NCBI GenBank assembly: GCA_902798285.1 | Contig: CADBVZ010000013.1 | Span: forward strand, 1 to 61,382 | Length of the DNA stretch: 61,382 nt | Source: an uncultured Prevotella sp. | Lineage (GTDB): Bacteria; Bacteroidota; Bacteroidia; Bacteroidales; Bacteroidaceae | Reading direction: 5' to 3' | In this document: piece by piece, positions 8,335 through 17,534 of the stretch | Layout of the letters: every line of letters starts with the position of its first letter | How positions within the stretch are numbered: position 1 is the stretch's first letter | The notes under the pieces: model-generated | Told to the model about the DNA's origin: nothing | Databases searched by the model: none | The model's input: the letters and a program-made list of their open reading frames with translations, nothing else | Translations under genes and position numbers: made by a program

Positions 8335-8715
8335 ATGGCAGAGAAAACACGTTACACTGATGAGGAACTCGAGGAGTTCCGTCAGATTATTAACGAGAAA
8401 TTGGCTTTGGCCAAACGCGACTACGACCAGATGATGCGAGTACTGACCAATCAGGACTCAAACGACGTTGATGATACATCACCTACCTACAAAGCTCTGG
8501 AGGAGGGTAGTGTCACCCAGTCGAAGGAGGAACTGATCAGTATGGCTGCCCGTCAGCAGAAGTTCATTCAGGGACTGAAGGCTGCACTGGTGCGCATCGA
8601 GAACAAAACCTACGGCATCGACCGTATCACTGGTAAGCTGATTCCTAAGGAGCGTCTTCGTGCAGTACCACACGCTACGCTGAGTGTGGAGTCTAAGATG
8701 CAGCAGAAGAAGTGA
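8335..8715 (+). CDS. TraR/DksA-family protein without zinc-finger cysteines
   Basis: The 126-residue protein has the DksA-like coiled-coil region (about residues 8-85) and the family tail YGIDRITGKLIPKERLRAVP. DksA proteins bind the RNA polymerase secondary channel and usually carry a Cys4 zinc finger. Here the positions expected to be Cys are other residues, and the protein contains no cysteine at all. A Cys-less fold held by packing is known in some DksA-like proteins, so it may still bind RNA polymerase (inference). It overlaps lspA by 4 nt, which suggests translational coupling. Confidence 0.9.
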   Translation: MAEKTRYTDEELEEFRQIINEKLALAKRDYDQMMRVLTNQDSNDVDDTSPTYKALEEGSVTQSKEELISMAARQQKFIQGLKAALVRIENKTYGIDRITGKLIPKERLRAVPHATLSVESKMQQKK

Positions 8716-9365
8716 TTCAGGGAAAGCTCATCACAAAAGGCAGACTGGCGACGCTGATAGTTGTCGCCATTCTCCTTATAGACCAGGCCATCAAAATCTG
8801 GGTCAAGACCTCGATGTCGCTCCACGAGAGTATCCACGTGTTCGACTGGTTCTACATCACCTTCATCGAAAACATGGGTATGGCCTTTGGCATGCAGCTG
8901 GGCAGCAAGATTATGCTCTCGCTGTTCCGTATCATTGCCATTGGCTATCTGAGCTACTACACATGGGGGCAGGTCAAGAAAGGGGTGCGTACTGGTTATA
9001 TCGTGTGTCTGGCTATGATCCTGGCTGGTGCCATCGGCAATCTGCTGGATTGCATGTTCTACGGCCTCATCTTCAATGAGTCGTCGCCTTACTATGTATC
9101 GTATTTCGTGCCCTTTGGCACTGGTTATGCACCCTTCCTGATGGGAAAGGTGGTAGACATGTTCTACTTCCCCCTGATAGAAACCGAGTGGCCCATGTGG
9201 ATGCCGTTCGTGGGTGGAGAGCACTTCGTGTTCTTCAGTCCGGTGTTTAACTTTGCCGATGCAAGTATCAGCGTGAGCGTCGTACTGCTGCTGTTGTTCT
9301 TCCGCAAGGAAATCAGTGAATCCTTTGCTGAGGGAAAAAAGGAAAAGAAGGAGGCAGAAGCATGA
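8712..9365 (+). CDS. lspA: Lipoprotein signal peptidase (signal peptidase II)
   Basis: This inner-membrane aspartic protease cleaves signal peptides from prolipoproteins after lipidation. Four membrane segments are visible. The two catalytic Asp lie in GNLLDCM (Asp113) and FNFADAS (Asp183). The stretch between them is longer than in E. coli LspA, a common Bacteroidetes feature. The start is GTG at 8712, overlapping the TGA of the DksA-like gene. The 3' end overlaps the next gene by 4 nt (ATGA). Confidence 0.95.
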   Translation: MIQGKLITKGRLATLIVVAILLIDQAIKIWVKTSMSLHESIHVFDWFYITFIENMGMAFGMQLGSKIMLSLFRIIAIGYLSYYTWGQVKKGVRTGYIVCLAMILAGAIGNLLDCMFYGLIFNESSPYYVSYFVPFGTGYAPFLMGKVVDMFYFPLIETEWPMWMPFVGGEHFVFFSPVFNFADASISVSVVLLLLFFRKEISESFAEGKKEKKEAEA

Positions 9366-10315
9366 AGCGGGGCGGGAGACATCTGATGTTACTGGTGCTG
9401 GGACTCATATTTGTCGCAGCCTGTACACCATCTGTCCCCGAACAGTATATTCAGCCCGACGATATGGAGGATATCCTCTACGACTACCACGTGAGTCAGG
9501 GTATGGCCGTGAAGGAAACCGGAGGTACGGATTACTATCGCAACCTCTACTTCAAGGCTGTGCTCGAGAAATACGGAGTGACGCAGGAGGAGTTCGACTC
9601 GTCGCTGGTGTATTACTACACACGTGCCGATAAGTTCATATCTATGTATAAGAATGTACAGGAGCGACTGACTGAAGAGGCACTGGTAAGAGGTGCATCG
9701 GTGAGCGAGGTGAACCGTTATACATCGACTTCGCTATCGGGCGACACTGCTGACATCTGGGAAGGACAGCGCACAGCCGTATTGATGGCTCAGCGCCCCT
9801 ATCATCTGATGCAGTTCTACCAGAAGGCTGATACCTCGTATCATGCCGGCGACAGCTTCTTGATGACATTCGGCAGTCACTTCCTCTCGCAGGGGCGCAA
9901 CAGAACTACGACATTGTATGTGGCCGTGACCTACGAAAACGATAGTGCCTACAGCATGAATACCATCGTGGGTGGTTATGGCGAGACCACGTTGAGAATA
10001 CCTGTGTGCAAGTATCGCGCAAAGGATATCAGAGGATTCGTGGCGATGGACACCCGACTGGAGGAAAACCAGCAGTACGACATGTGTATGCTGTTCCTGG
10101 ATCGCATCCAGCTGATTCGTTTCCACAACGAAGTGCCTGAGGAGAAACCTGTTGTGGCTACGCCCGACAGTGTGAATGCGCAGAGGCCAGACAGCCTGAA
10201 GGCCGACTCGTTAAGACGTCCGACTAGAAGACTGGGTGAGCGCCCTGGACCAACGGCAGCAAAGCCGCAACTTGAGAAACCAAATTTTCAAATGAATAAA
10301 CCAATAACAAGATAA
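9362..10315 (+). CDS. DUF4296 lipoprotein
   Basis: The 317-residue product has a lipoprotein signal peptide ending in FVAAC, with the lipidated Cys at about residue 21. The DUF4296 domain covers roughly residues 25-115, with the typical opening DMEDILYDYHVSQGMA. The C-terminus is a Pro/Arg/Lys-rich low-complexity tail. The function is unknown. Genes of this family commonly follow lspA in Bacteroidales, and the ATGA overlap here fits coupled expression. As a lipoprotein it would itself be an LspA substrate. Confidence 0.88.
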   Translation: MKRGGRHLMLLVLGLIFVAACTPSVPEQYIQPDDMEDILYDYHVSQGMAVKETGGTDYYRNLYFKAVLEKYGVTQEEFDSSLVYYYTRADKFISMYKNVQERLTEEALVRGASVSEVNRYTSTSLSGDTADIWEGQRTAVLMAQRPYHLMQFYQKADTSYHAGDSFLMTFGSHFLSQGRNRTTTLYVAVTYENDSAYSMNTIVGGYGETTLRIPVCKYRAKDIRGFVAMDTRLEENQQYDMCMLFLDRIQLIRFHNEVPEEKPVVATPDSVNAQRPDSLKADSLRRPTRRLGERPGPTAAKPQLEKPNFQMNKPITR

Positions 10316-10320
10316 CAATT

Positions 10321-11637
10321 ATGAATATGAAATTCCGTTTAGCATTGATGAGCTTCCTGGAGTTTGCAGTCTGGGGTGCCTATCTCACTTGTATGGGAAA
10401 CTACCTTGGAGTGGCCGGTCTGGGTGATCAGATCTCATGGTTCTATGCCATTCAGGGTATTGTTAGTATCTTTATGCCCACCCTGATGGGTATCGTGGCC
10501 GATAAGTATATTCAGCCTCAGCGATTGTTGGGTCTGTGTCATCTGCTGGCTGGTGGCTTAATGCTGAGCTGCTGGTGGTTGGGCGAGCAGGCTGGTTTCG
10601 GCAATGAGTTGGCCGACAAGTCGCTGTTTATTGCACTATATACGCTGAGTGTGGCTTTCTATATGCCCACCATCGCACTGTCCAATACAGTAGCATTTAC
10701 CATTCTGAAGAATAATGGACTGGATACTGTGAAGGACTTTCCGCCTATCCGTGTGCTGGGAACCGTAGGTTTCATCCTGACCATGTGGTTCGTGAACTGC
10801 GCCTTCGTCGATGAGACTGGGTTCGGATTCACGCTGGGCGATAATCCGCATAAGTTCCAATATTCCTACATGCAGTTCTTTGTATCAGGAATCCTGAGTT
10901 TTGTGCTCTTTGCCTATTGCTTTACGCTGCCTCAGTGTAAGCTGGAGAAGAAAGAACAGAAGGTTTCGCTGGTGGAGAGTCTGGGTCTGAACGCCTTCAA
11001 GCTGTTCAAGCGCAAGCAGATGGCGCTGTTCTTCATCTTCTCTGCACTGCTGGGTATGTGTCTGCAGGTGACCAACGGCTTTGCCGGACCATTCCTCACT
11101 CATTTTAATGCGAGCCCCGATCCTGCCATCGCAGACTCATTTGCTGCCGATAATGCCACGTTGCTGACGAGTCTCTCGCAGATTTCAGAGGCACTGTGCA
11201 TCCTGATGATTCCCTTCTTCCTGAAGCGTTTCGGAATCAAGGTGGTGATGCTGATGTCGATGTTTGCCTGGGTGTTCCGCTTCGGCTTCTTCGGCGTGGG
11301 TGATCCTACGATGCCTGGTGTGATCTTCTTCATCCTCTCGTGCATCGTGTATGGTGTGGCCTTCGACTTCTTCAATGTGTCGGGTGGTATCTTCGTGGAT
11401 CAGGAGTGTGAGCCATCAATTAAGGCTTCGGCTCAGGGACTGTTTATGATGATGACGAACGGTGTAGGTGCTACGGTAGGTACGCTGGCTGCCGGAGAGG
11501 TAGTGAATTACTTCTGCAGCTGGCAGGATGGTTACCTACAGGGAGAATGGACCACTTGCTGGTATATCTTTGCTGCGTTTGCATTGATGGTAGGCGTATC
11601 GTTCGCCCTTGTGTTCCATCCGGAAAAGAAAAAGTAA
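10321..11637 (+). CDS. nupG: Nucleoside:proton symporter, NupG family
   Basis: This major-facilitator protein of the inner membrane imports nucleosides with protons. The 438 residues show about 12 membrane segments. Family-typical stretches include WGAYLTCMGNYL, FMPTLMGIVADK, DFPPIRVLGTVGF, YGVAFDFFNVSGG and KASAQGLFMMMTNG, which align along the whole length with E. coli NupG. The gene starts 5 nt after DUF4296 and ends 3 nt before rsmE, so all three are probably cotranscribed. It pairs functionally with cytidine deaminase further along the window. Confidence 0.93.
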   Translation: MNMKFRLALMSFLEFAVWGAYLTCMGNYLGVAGLGDQISWFYAIQGIVSIFMPTLMGIVADKYIQPQRLLGLCHLLAGGLMLSCWWLGEQAGFGNELADKSLFIALYTLSVAFYMPTIALSNTVAFTILKNNGLDTVKDFPPIRVLGTVGFILTMWFVNCAFVDETGFGFTLGDNPHKFQYSYMQFFVSGILSFVLFAYCFTLPQCKLEKKEQKVSLVESLGLNAFKLFKRKQMALFFIFSALLGMCLQVTNGFAGPFLTHFNASPDPAIADSFAADNATLLTSLSQISEALCILMIPFFLKRFGIKVVMLMSMFAWVFRFGFFGVGDPTMPGVIFFILSCIVYGVAFDFFNVSGGIFVDQECEPSIKASAQGLFMMMTNGVGATVGTLAAGEVVNYFCSWQDGYLQGEWTTCWYIFAAFALMVGVSFALVFHPEKKK

Positions 11638-11640
11638 ATT

Positions 11641-12360
11641 ATGAAAGAAGCTAGATATTTCTATGTGCCTGATGCCGCTAATCAGACGGAATTGCCAGTG
11701 GACGAGGCCATGCACGCCCTGCGTGTGCTTAGGCTGAAGGGTGGCGATGAGATGTTTCTGATGGACGGCGTGGGCAACTACTATAGGGCTCAGGTTACCA
11801 TTGCAGCCACTCACCACTGCTATTACGAGATTCTGGAGCAGATGCCCCAGGAGCCTCAGTGGAAGGGTAGGGTGCAGCTGGGCATCGCCCCCACGAAGAT
11901 GTTGGATCGTGTGGAATGGATGCTCGAGAAGGCTACGGAGATTGGTGTGGATGAGGTGTCGTTCCTGAACTGTCAGTTCTCAGAACGTAAGCTGATTAAG
12001 ACCACCCGTCTTGAGAAGATCGTTGTATCGGCTGTGAAGCAGAGCCATAAGGCTTGGAAGCCTGTTCTAAACGAAATTGTATCATTCAAGTCGTTTATCA
12101 ATCAGCCTCATGAGGGACGTAAGTACATCGCCCATTGCTATGAGGAGGTGCCTCGTACCTATCTATTCGATGAACTGCGCAAGCCGTCGGACAGCGAGGA
12201 TGCCATCGTGCTGATTGGTCCTGAAGGCGATTTCTCGATCGACGAGGTGAAGATGGCTATTGAGGCCGGTTGGCAGTCGGTACATCTGGGCAAGAGTCGC
12301 CTGCGTACGGAAACGGCCGGACTGAGTGCCGTCATGATGATGCAACTGGCGAAAGATTAA
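11641..12360 (+). CDS. rsmE: 16S rRNA m3U1498 methyltransferase RsmE
   Basis: RsmE methylates N3 of U1498 in 16S rRNA using S-adenosylmethionine. The 239-residue protein has an N-terminal PUA-like domain followed by a SPOUT (trefoil-knot) domain. The knot motifs are LIGPEGDFSIDEV and LGKSRLRTETAGL near the C-terminus. Its length is normal for the family. It follows nupG by 3 nt in the same cluster. Confidence 0.95.
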   Translation: MKEARYFYVPDAANQTELPVDEAMHALRVLRLKGGDEMFLMDGVGNYYRAQVTIAATHHCYYEILEQMPQEPQWKGRVQLGIAPTKMLDRVEWMLEKATEIGVDEVSFLNCQFSERKLIKTTRLEKIVVSAVKQSHKAWKPVLNEIVSFKSFINQPHEGRKYIAHCYEEVPRTYLFDELRKPSDSEDAIVLIGPEGDFSIDEVKMAIEAGWQSVHLGKSRLRTETAGLSAVMMMQLAKD

Positions 12361-12381
12361 GGACATTAAACATTAAATATT

Positions 12382-13725
12382 ATGACTGACGAGAAGATCA
12401 TGGCTACCATTAAGCCTGACGGCGAACACTGGCAGCCCGAAATCGAGACAATGCCAAGAGAGCAACTCCAGCAGTTGCAAGTAAAGAAACTGAAGAAGAG
12501 CATCGAGATTGCGCTGAAGTCGCCTTTTTACAAGAAGCGCTTAGGCGATCTGGGTATTACGGCTGACTCTATCAACAGCCTCGATGACCTGCGTAAGATT
12601 CCTTTCACCACGAAACAGGATCTGCGCGACAACTATCCCTACGGACTGGTTGGCGGCAATCTGGACGATGCTGTACGTATCCACTCTACCAGTGGTACAA
12701 CTGGTAATCCCTGTGTGGTTGTATATTCCGAGCATGATATCTGCTCATGGGCCAATATGATTGCCCGTAACCTCTATATGGTGGGTTGCCGTAAGAGCGA
12801 TGTGTTCCAGAACTCTTCTGGTTATGGTATGTTTACCGGTGGTCTTGGTTTCCAGTATGGTGCTGAGTGGCTGGGTGCTATGACTGTTCCTGCTGCAGCT
12901 GGTAACTCAAAGCGTCAGATTAAGTTCATCAAGGACTTTGGTACGACTGCCCTTCACGCCATTCCTTCATACGCCATCCGTCTGGCTGAGGTGTTCAAGG
13001 AGGAGGGTGTTGATCCTGCAAGCACCAAACTGCGTACCCTCTGCATCGGTGCTGAGCCTCATACTGAGGAGCAGCGTCGCCGTATTGAGCGTATGCTGGG
13101 TGTTAAGGCCTATAACTCATTTGGTATGACCGAGATGAATGGTCCTGGTGTAGCCTTCGAGTGTAAGTATCAGGAGGGTATGCACCTGTGGGAGGATAAC
13201 TACATCGTAGAGATTGTGGATCCTGACACACTGGAGCCTGTACCCGACGGACAGATGGGTGAGATGGTTCTCACCACACTCGATCGTGATATGATGCCTA
13301 TCCTGCGCTATCGTACTCGCGACCTGACTCGCATCATTGCCGAGCCTTGTAAGTGTGGACGTACGCATCGTCGTATCGATCGCATCAAGGGTCGTACGGA
13401 TGATATGTTCATCATCAAGGGCGTGAACGTATTCCCCATGCAGGTAGAGAAGATTCTTGTGCAGTATCCGGGTCTTGGCTCTAACTATCTCATTACCCTC
13501 GAGACCATCGATGATAATGATATCATGACTGTTGAGGTTGAGCTCGAAGGACTGGAGACGGATATCTATCCCGAGATGCAGAAGATGACGAAGGACATTC
13601 AGCGTGCATTGAAGGATGAGATTCTGCTCACGCCTCAGGTGAAACTCGTGAAGAAGGGCTCACTGCCCACAAGCGAGGGCAAGGCCGTTCGTGTGAAAGA
13701 CTTAAGACCCAGTCGCGAAGGATGA
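12382..13725 (+). CDS. paaK: Phenylacetate-CoA ligase family protein
   Basis: This adenylate-forming enzyme activates an aryl acid, classically phenylacetate, to its CoA thioester. The 447-residue product carries the AMP-binding P-loop STSGTTGNP (residues about 110-118), NSFGMTEMNGPG and the C-terminal PaaK domain with GRTDDMFIIKGVNVFP. In gut Bacteroidetes these genes often accompany indolepyruvate oxidoreductase genes and arylacetate formation, but no such partner is visible here, so the substrate is uncertain. It overlaps the DUF3256 gene by 4 nt (ATGA). Confidence 0.92.
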   Translation: MTDEKIMATIKPDGEHWQPEIETMPREQLQQLQVKKLKKSIEIALKSPFYKKRLGDLGITADSINSLDDLRKIPFTTKQDLRDNYPYGLVGGNLDDAVRIHSTSGTTGNPCVVVYSEHDICSWANMIARNLYMVGCRKSDVFQNSSGYGMFTGGLGFQYGAEWLGAMTVPAAAGNSKRQIKFIKDFGTTALHAIPSYAIRLAEVFKEEGVDPASTKLRTLCIGAEPHTEEQRRRIERMLGVKAYNSFGMTEMNGPGVAFECKYQEGMHLWEDNYIVEIVDPDTLEPVPDGQMGEMVLTTLDRDMMPILRYRTRDLTRIIAEPCKCGRTHRRIDRIKGRTDDMFIIKGVNVFPMQVEKILVQYPGLGSNYLITLETIDDNDIMTVEVELEGLETDIYPEMQKMTKDIQRALKDEILLTPQVKLVKKGSLPTSEGKAVRVKDLRPSREG

Positions 13726-14219
13726 GGAAATGGTTAATGGCGACATTGTTCGCCTTGATAACAGGTCAGGTATCTGCCCAGGACATGCTGATGCGCGATG
13801 TCTTCAGGCAGATGCCTGATTCCATCATGCCTTATCTCTCGCAGAACAATCGACTCGATTTCATTGATTTCTTGGATTCGGATATGAAGGCCGAGGTGAA
13901 GAACGCGTTAGGTGGCACCAGCGAGATGACAACTCTGGCCGATGACAGTCTGAGCATTCGTATGAATGAGAGTCTGCGCACCGATTTACTGTTGATGACA
14001 TTGGCCCAGCCGATAGACAGCATGACACAAATCGTAGTGAAGATTGAGACGTTCTTGGTTGACTCCATCTATGGCGAAAGTCGTGTGAATTACTACTCTA
14101 CAGAGTGGAAACCACTCGCTTTTGAGCCTGAACTGACGGAAGTTCAAAGAAAAAGAATTGATAATCATAGATTGCAAAATATAGTAAAAAAAGATGATGA
14201 AGTGTTGAACAAACGTTAA
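13722..14219 (+). CDS. DUF3256 family secreted protein
   Basis: The 165-residue product has a signal peptide (MRKWLMATLFALITGQVSA) followed by the DUF3256 pattern DVFRQMPDSIMPYLSQNNRLDFIDF. The family is restricted mainly to Bacteroidales and its function is unknown. It is the last gene of the ileS cluster and is coupled to paaK by an ATGA overlap. The small RNA gene at 14284 follows. Confidence 0.85.
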   Translation: MRKWLMATLFALITGQVSAQDMLMRDVFRQMPDSIMPYLSQNNRLDFIDFLDSDMKAEVKNALGGTSEMTTLADDSLSIRMNESLRTDLLLMTLAQPIDSMTQIVVKIETFLVDSIYGESRVNYYSTEWKPLAFEPELTEVQRKRIDNHRLQNIVKKDDEVLNKR

Positions 14220-14242
14220 ACAATGCGTACTTTTGACTCTTT

Positions 14243-14277
14243 TTTGATGCTTATATTAAGAAATATTCGTATCTTTG
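14243..14277 (+). promoter_or_regulatory. Promoter of small RNA copy 1
   Basis: The -7 element TATCTTTG (14270-14277) is perfect. The nearest TTTG (14243-14246) is 23 bp upstream, which is longer than usual, so the -33 element is weak. Confidence 0.6.
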
Positions 14278-14283
14278 CCGTGT

Positions 14284-14434
14284 GTTTTTCATGGTATTAG
14301 ATTATTAAGGTTAATTAAGAACTCCCTTTACCGTGAGGTAAGTCGCAGTTCGACCTCCATTAAAACAATATAAGACATTTTCTATATTGTTTTATGGTTA
14401 AAAAAAGGGGAACCTGAGAAGGTTCCCTTTTTCT
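14284..14434 (+). ncRNA. Small RNA, copy 1 of a two-member family
   Basis: The expected RNA is about 150 nt. Its 5' block GTGTTTTTCATGGTATTAG, then ATT and AAGGTTAA, recurs at the second locus (minus strand near 60821). Copy 1 adds a small hairpin around TTACC/GGTAA (14319-14340), the hairpin GTCG/CGAC (14342-14354), and a perfect 11-bp stem AAAACAATATA (14362-14372) with TATATTGTTTT (14383-14393). An intrinsic terminator GGGAACC (14408-14414)/GGTTCCC (14421-14427) plus T-run ends it. The only reading frame from the conserved ATG is 5 codons, so it is not coding. It may belong to the paralogous small-RNA families reported in Bacteroides, which I cannot verify. Confidence 0.7.
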
Positions 14435-14449
14435 GTGTCTATAAATGAA

Positions 14450-14478
14450 ATTCCCCTCCTCATCAAGAGGAAGGGAAT
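14450..14478 (-). terminator. Terminator of proS
   Basis: ATTCCCCTCCTC (14450-14461) pairs with GAGGAAGGGAAT (14467-14478) with one wobble and a 5-nt loop, 5 nt beyond the proS stop codon. Confidence 0.7.
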
Positions 14479-14483
14479 CAATA

Positions 14484-15965
14484 TTAATAACTGCGGGCGA
14501 TAATGACGCGAGCCTTGGCAGGCTTGCCAGTCACCATATCCACACCAGGAGTCTGCTCTACGCCGAAGGGCACACAGCGGATAGTGGCCTGAGTCTCTTC
14601 CTTGATACGTGCCTCAGTCTCGGCAGTACCATCCCAGTGGCACAGGAAGAATCCGCCATCCTTCACCTTCTCCTTGAACTCCTCGTAATCCTCGCACTCA
14701 AAGATGTGGGCATCGCGATAGTCCTTGGCCTTCTTGAAAATGTTCTGCTGGATGTCCTCAAGCAGCTGCTCTACATATTCGGTGATTCCCTCAATGCTGC
14801 GAGTCTCCTTCTCGAGTGTATCACGACGCATCACCTCGATGGTGCCGTTCTCCAAGTCGCGAGCACCCAGAACCAAACGAACGGGAACACCCTTCAACTC
14901 GTAGTCGGCAAACTTAAAGCCAGGACGCTTGTTGTCGGCATCATCAAACTTAACGGTGATACCCTTAGCACGCAGAGCCTCGATAATCGGAGTAACCTCC
15001 TTGTTGACCTGTTCCATCTGCTCGGGCTTGGTTGCAATAGGAATAATCACTACCTGGATAGGAGCCAACTTCGGAGGCAGTACTAATCCGTTATCGTCAG
15101 AGTGAGTCATGATGAGCGCACCAATCAGTCGGGTAGAGACACCCCATGATGTAGCCCATACATACTCAGGCTTGTTCTCCTTATTCAGATAGGTTACTTC
15201 GAATGCCTTGGCGAAATTCTGACCCAGGAAGTGGGAGGTACCACTCTGCAGCGCCTTACCATCCTGCATCATTGCCTCGATGGTGTAAGTATCAAGAGCA
15301 CCAGCGAAACGCTCAGTCTCACTCTTCACACCCTGAACCACAGGAACAGCCATCCACTCCTCAGCAAACTTAGCGTAAACCTTCAGCATCTTCTGTGCTT
15401 CCTCCTCAGCCTCCTCGCGAGTGGCATGAGCCGTATGACCTTCCTGCCACAGGAACTCTGAAGTACGAAGGAAAGGACGAGTACGCATCTCCCAACGCAT
15501 CACATTACACCACTGGTTGCACATCAGGGGCAGATCGCGCCATGAGTGAATCCAGTTCTTATAAGTATTCCAGATAATCGTCTCAGATGTAGGACGTACG
15601 ATCAGTTCTTCTTCGAGCTTAGCAGAGGGATCAACTTCCACACCGCTCTTATCATCCTTGGCGCGAAGACGATAGTGAGTTACTACTGCACACTCCTTGG
15701 CGAAACCCTCAACATGCTCTGCCTCACGACTAAGGAATGACTTAGGAATCAGCAAGGGGAAGTATGCGTTCTGAGCACCAGTTTCCTTAAACATCTTGTC
15801 GAGCTGCTGCTGCATCTTTTCCCAGATGGCATAGCCGTAAGGCTTAATCACCATACAGCCGCGTACAGCGCTCTGTTCTGCCAAATCGGCCTTTACTACA
15901 AGGTCGTTAAACCACTGGCTGTAGTTATCAGCCCTTTTCGTTAATTCTTTTAATTCTTTTGCCAT
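14484..15965 (-). CDS. proS: Prolyl-tRNA synthetase, archaeal/eukaryotic-type
   Basis: This class II synthetase charges tRNA-Pro. The 493-residue protein is the short form without the bacterial editing insertion. Motif 2 and 3 regions are visible as [41 protein letters not shown] and the [20 protein letters not shown] stretch before the anticodon domain. The C-terminal domain ends in ARVIIARSY, the family's usual Tyr-terminated tail. An in-frame extension to 16019 is rejected: [18 protein letters not shown] is the normal start, and a -7-like TAATTTTG lies at 15993-16000. Confidence 0.96.
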   Translation of the reverse strand: MAKELKELTKRADNYSQWFNDLVVKADLAEQSAVRGCMVIKPYGYAIWEKMQQQLDKMFKETGAQNAYFPLLIPKSFLSREAEHVEGFAKECAVVTHYRLRAKDDKSGVEVDPSAKLEEELIVRPTSETIIWNTYKNWIHSWRDLPLMCNQWCNVMRWEMRTRPFLRTSEFLWQEGHTAHATREEAEEEAQKMLKVYAKFAEEWMAVPVVQGVKSETERFAGALDTYTIEAMMQDGKALQSGTSHFLGQNFAKAFEVTYLNKENKPEYVWATSWGVSTRLIGALIMTHSDDNGLVLPPKLAPIQVVIIPIATKPEQMEQVNKEVTPIIEALRAKGITVKFDDADNKRPGFKFADYELKGVPVRLVLGARDLENGTIEVMRRDTLEKETRSIEGITEYVEQLLEDIQQNIFKKAKDYRDAHIFECEDYEEFKEKVKDGGFFLCHWDGTAETEARIKEETQATIRCVPFGVEQTPGVDMVTGKPAKARVIIARSY

Positions 15966-16044
15966 TTTTTTTCTATGAATCAATTTTGCGTGCAAAATTA
16001 CATAAAAAATATGAAACACGCATACATTATAATAAATAAATTGC

Positions 16045-16052
16045 TATCTTTG
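16045..16052 (+). promoter_or_regulatory. -7 element upstream of the OmpA lipoprotein gene
   Basis: TATCTTTG lies 41 bp before the ATG at 16093. A matching -33 TTTG is not seen at the usual distance. The divergent proS -7 element TAATTTTG (15993-16000, minus strand) lies 45 bp away. Confidence 0.55.
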
Positions 16053-16092
16053 TACCCAAAATGAATGTTTAACGTTTAAAAATAGAAGGAAA

Positions 16093-16794
16093 ATGAAAAG
16101 TTTGAAATCATTTGTAGTAGCACTTTGTGCAGCAGTAGTGCTTGTGGGATGTAATCTCAACAATACAGCTAAGGGTACTGCTATCGGTGCAGGTGGTGGT
16201 GCAGCACTTGGCGCAGTGATCGGTGCAATTGCTGGTAATGCTGGTGTTGGTGCTGCTATCGGTACAGCTGTAGGTGCAGGTACTGGTGCTATCATCGGTC
16301 ATAAGATGGATAAGGCTAAGAAAGAGGCCGAGGCTATTCAGAATGCTCAGGTTGAGGAAGTTCAGGATGCAAATGGTCTTGAGGCCGTTAAGATCTCGTT
16401 TGATTCTGGTATCCTCTTCAAGACTGGTAAGAGCGATCTGACAGCTTCTTCTAAGACTACACTCCAGCAGTTGGCTACCGTATTGAAGGACAACAGTGAT
16501 TGCGATGTGGCTATTCAGGGCTATACTGACAATCAGGGTTGGAAGAATTCTACAGCCGAGCAGAGCGCCCAGAAGAATCAGGAACTGTCGCTCGATCGTG
16601 CAAGTGCTGTTTCAGAGTATCTGTTGAAGCTGGCTGTTCCTGCTACTCAGATCAAGAGTGTGGAAGGTTTCGGTGAGGCAAGTCCTGTAGCTTCGAATGC
16701 TACTGAGGCTGGTCGTGCTCAGAATCGTCGTGTTGAGGTTTACATGTATGCTTCACAGCAGATGATTCAGGAGGCCCAGCAGCAGGCTCAGTAA
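16093..16794 (+). CDS. OmpA-family outer-membrane lipoprotein
   Basis: The signal peptide ends in the lipobox LVGC (Cys20). Residues about 30-75 are a glycine-zipper segment (GTAIGAGGGAALGAVIGAIAG) that can insert into a membrane. The C-terminal OmpA domain (about 100-225) has the peptidoglycan-binding pattern IQGYTDNQG, LSLDRASAVSEYL and GRAQNRRVEVYM. It probably tethers the outer membrane to peptidoglycan, close to Pal or YiaD in architecture. The next gene, mtgA, makes peptidoglycan, so the neighbourhood is envelope-related. Confidence 0.92.
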   Translation: MKSLKSFVVALCAAVVLVGCNLNNTAKGTAIGAGGGAALGAVIGAIAGNAGVGAAIGTAVGAGTGAIIGHKMDKAKKEAEAIQNAQVEEVQDANGLEAVKISFDSGILFKTGKSDLTASSKTTLQQLATVLKDNSDCDVAIQGYTDNQGWKNSTAEQSAQKNQELSLDRASAVSEYLLKLAVPATQIKSVEGFGEASPVASNATEAGRAQNRRVEVYMYASQQMIQEAQQQAQ

Positions 16795-16817
16795 ATTTGA
16801 TAGTTGACATTTGACAG

Positions 16818-17534
16818 TTGAGAGTTTTTAAATTTATAACAAAGACTTTGAAATGGATAGTGGTGGCATTCTTTGCCTCCACTATTCTTTCAGTTGTGGC
16901 GCTTCGTTTCTTCCCCGTTTATTTCACGCCCCTCATGTTCATCCGTTGCTATGAACAGGTGGCCGATGGAAAGGATCTGAAACTGTCACATCACTGGGTG
17001 CCATTAGAAAAGATATCTCCAAATCTTCCGCGTGCTGTTATAGCCAGCGAGGATGCCAATTTCCTGAAGCATCATGGTTTCGACTATAAGGCCATAGAAC
17101 ATGCAGCCAAGCGTAATCGTGAGCATCCGGAGAAACGCAAGTTGGGCGCATCTACCATTTCGCAACAGACTGCCAAGAATGTTTTCCTGTGGCCAGGACG
17201 TTCGTGGGTTCGTAAGGGATTTGAGGTGTATTTTACGTTTATGATCGAACTCATGTGGTCAAAACAGCGCATTATGGAGGTTTATCTGAATTCTATCGAG
17301 ATGGGCGATGGCATCTATGGTGCCGATGCTGTAGCAGAAGAGCATTTTAACACCACAGCCCAGAACTTATCGAAAGCGCAATGTGCACTGATTGCTGCCA
17401 CATTGCCCAACCCCCGCAAGTTCTCCAGTCTTCATCCCTCAGCCTATATGCTGAAACGACAGGCTCGTATTCTGCGTGAAATGAGATACGTGCCAGAATT
17501 GCCCAAAGAGGGTGAGGACGTGAAGAAGAAATAA
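16818..17534 (+). CDS. mtgA: Monofunctional peptidoglycan glycosyltransferase
   Basis: MtgA polymerises glycan strands from lipid II on the periplasmic face of the inner membrane. The 238-residue protein has one N-terminal membrane anchor and a GT51 domain. The catalytic Glu is in [14 protein letters not shown], and [31 protein letters not shown] and [11 protein letters not shown] follow. The most complete start is TTG at 16818, giving a basic N-terminus before the anchor. A second TTG at 16848 is possible, so the start is uncertain. The upstream spacer carries repeated TTGACA/GTTGA words. Its stop abuts the convergent TrmH stop with no gap. Confidence 0.92.
   Translation: MRVFKFITKTLKWIVVAFFASTILSVVALRFFPVYFTPLMFIRCYEQVADGKDLKLSHHWVPLEKISPNLPRAVIASEDANFLKHHGFDYKAIEHAAKRNREHPEKRKLGASTISQQTAKNVFLWPGRSWVRKGFEVYFTFMIELMWSKQRIMEVYLNSIEMGDGIYGADAVAEEHFNTTAQNLSKAQCALIAATLPNPRKFSSLHPSAYMLKRQARILREMRYVPELPKEGEDVKKK

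Noticed and set aside
14341-14360. tRNA T-arm-like sequence GTCGCAGTTCGAC as a possible integration-site remnant
   Set aside because: Only a short hairpin matches, there is no integrase and no second copy, and it lies inside the small RNA.
15966-16019. N-terminal extension of proS
   Set aside because: It adds 18 residues not found in the family and spans the -7 element at 15993-16000.
16795-16820. Repeated TTGACA words before mtgA as a sigma-70 type promoter
   Set aside because: No matching -10 at a suitable distance is present, and such words are common filler in Prevotella intergenic DNA; Bacteroidetes use TTTG/TAnnTTTG promoters.
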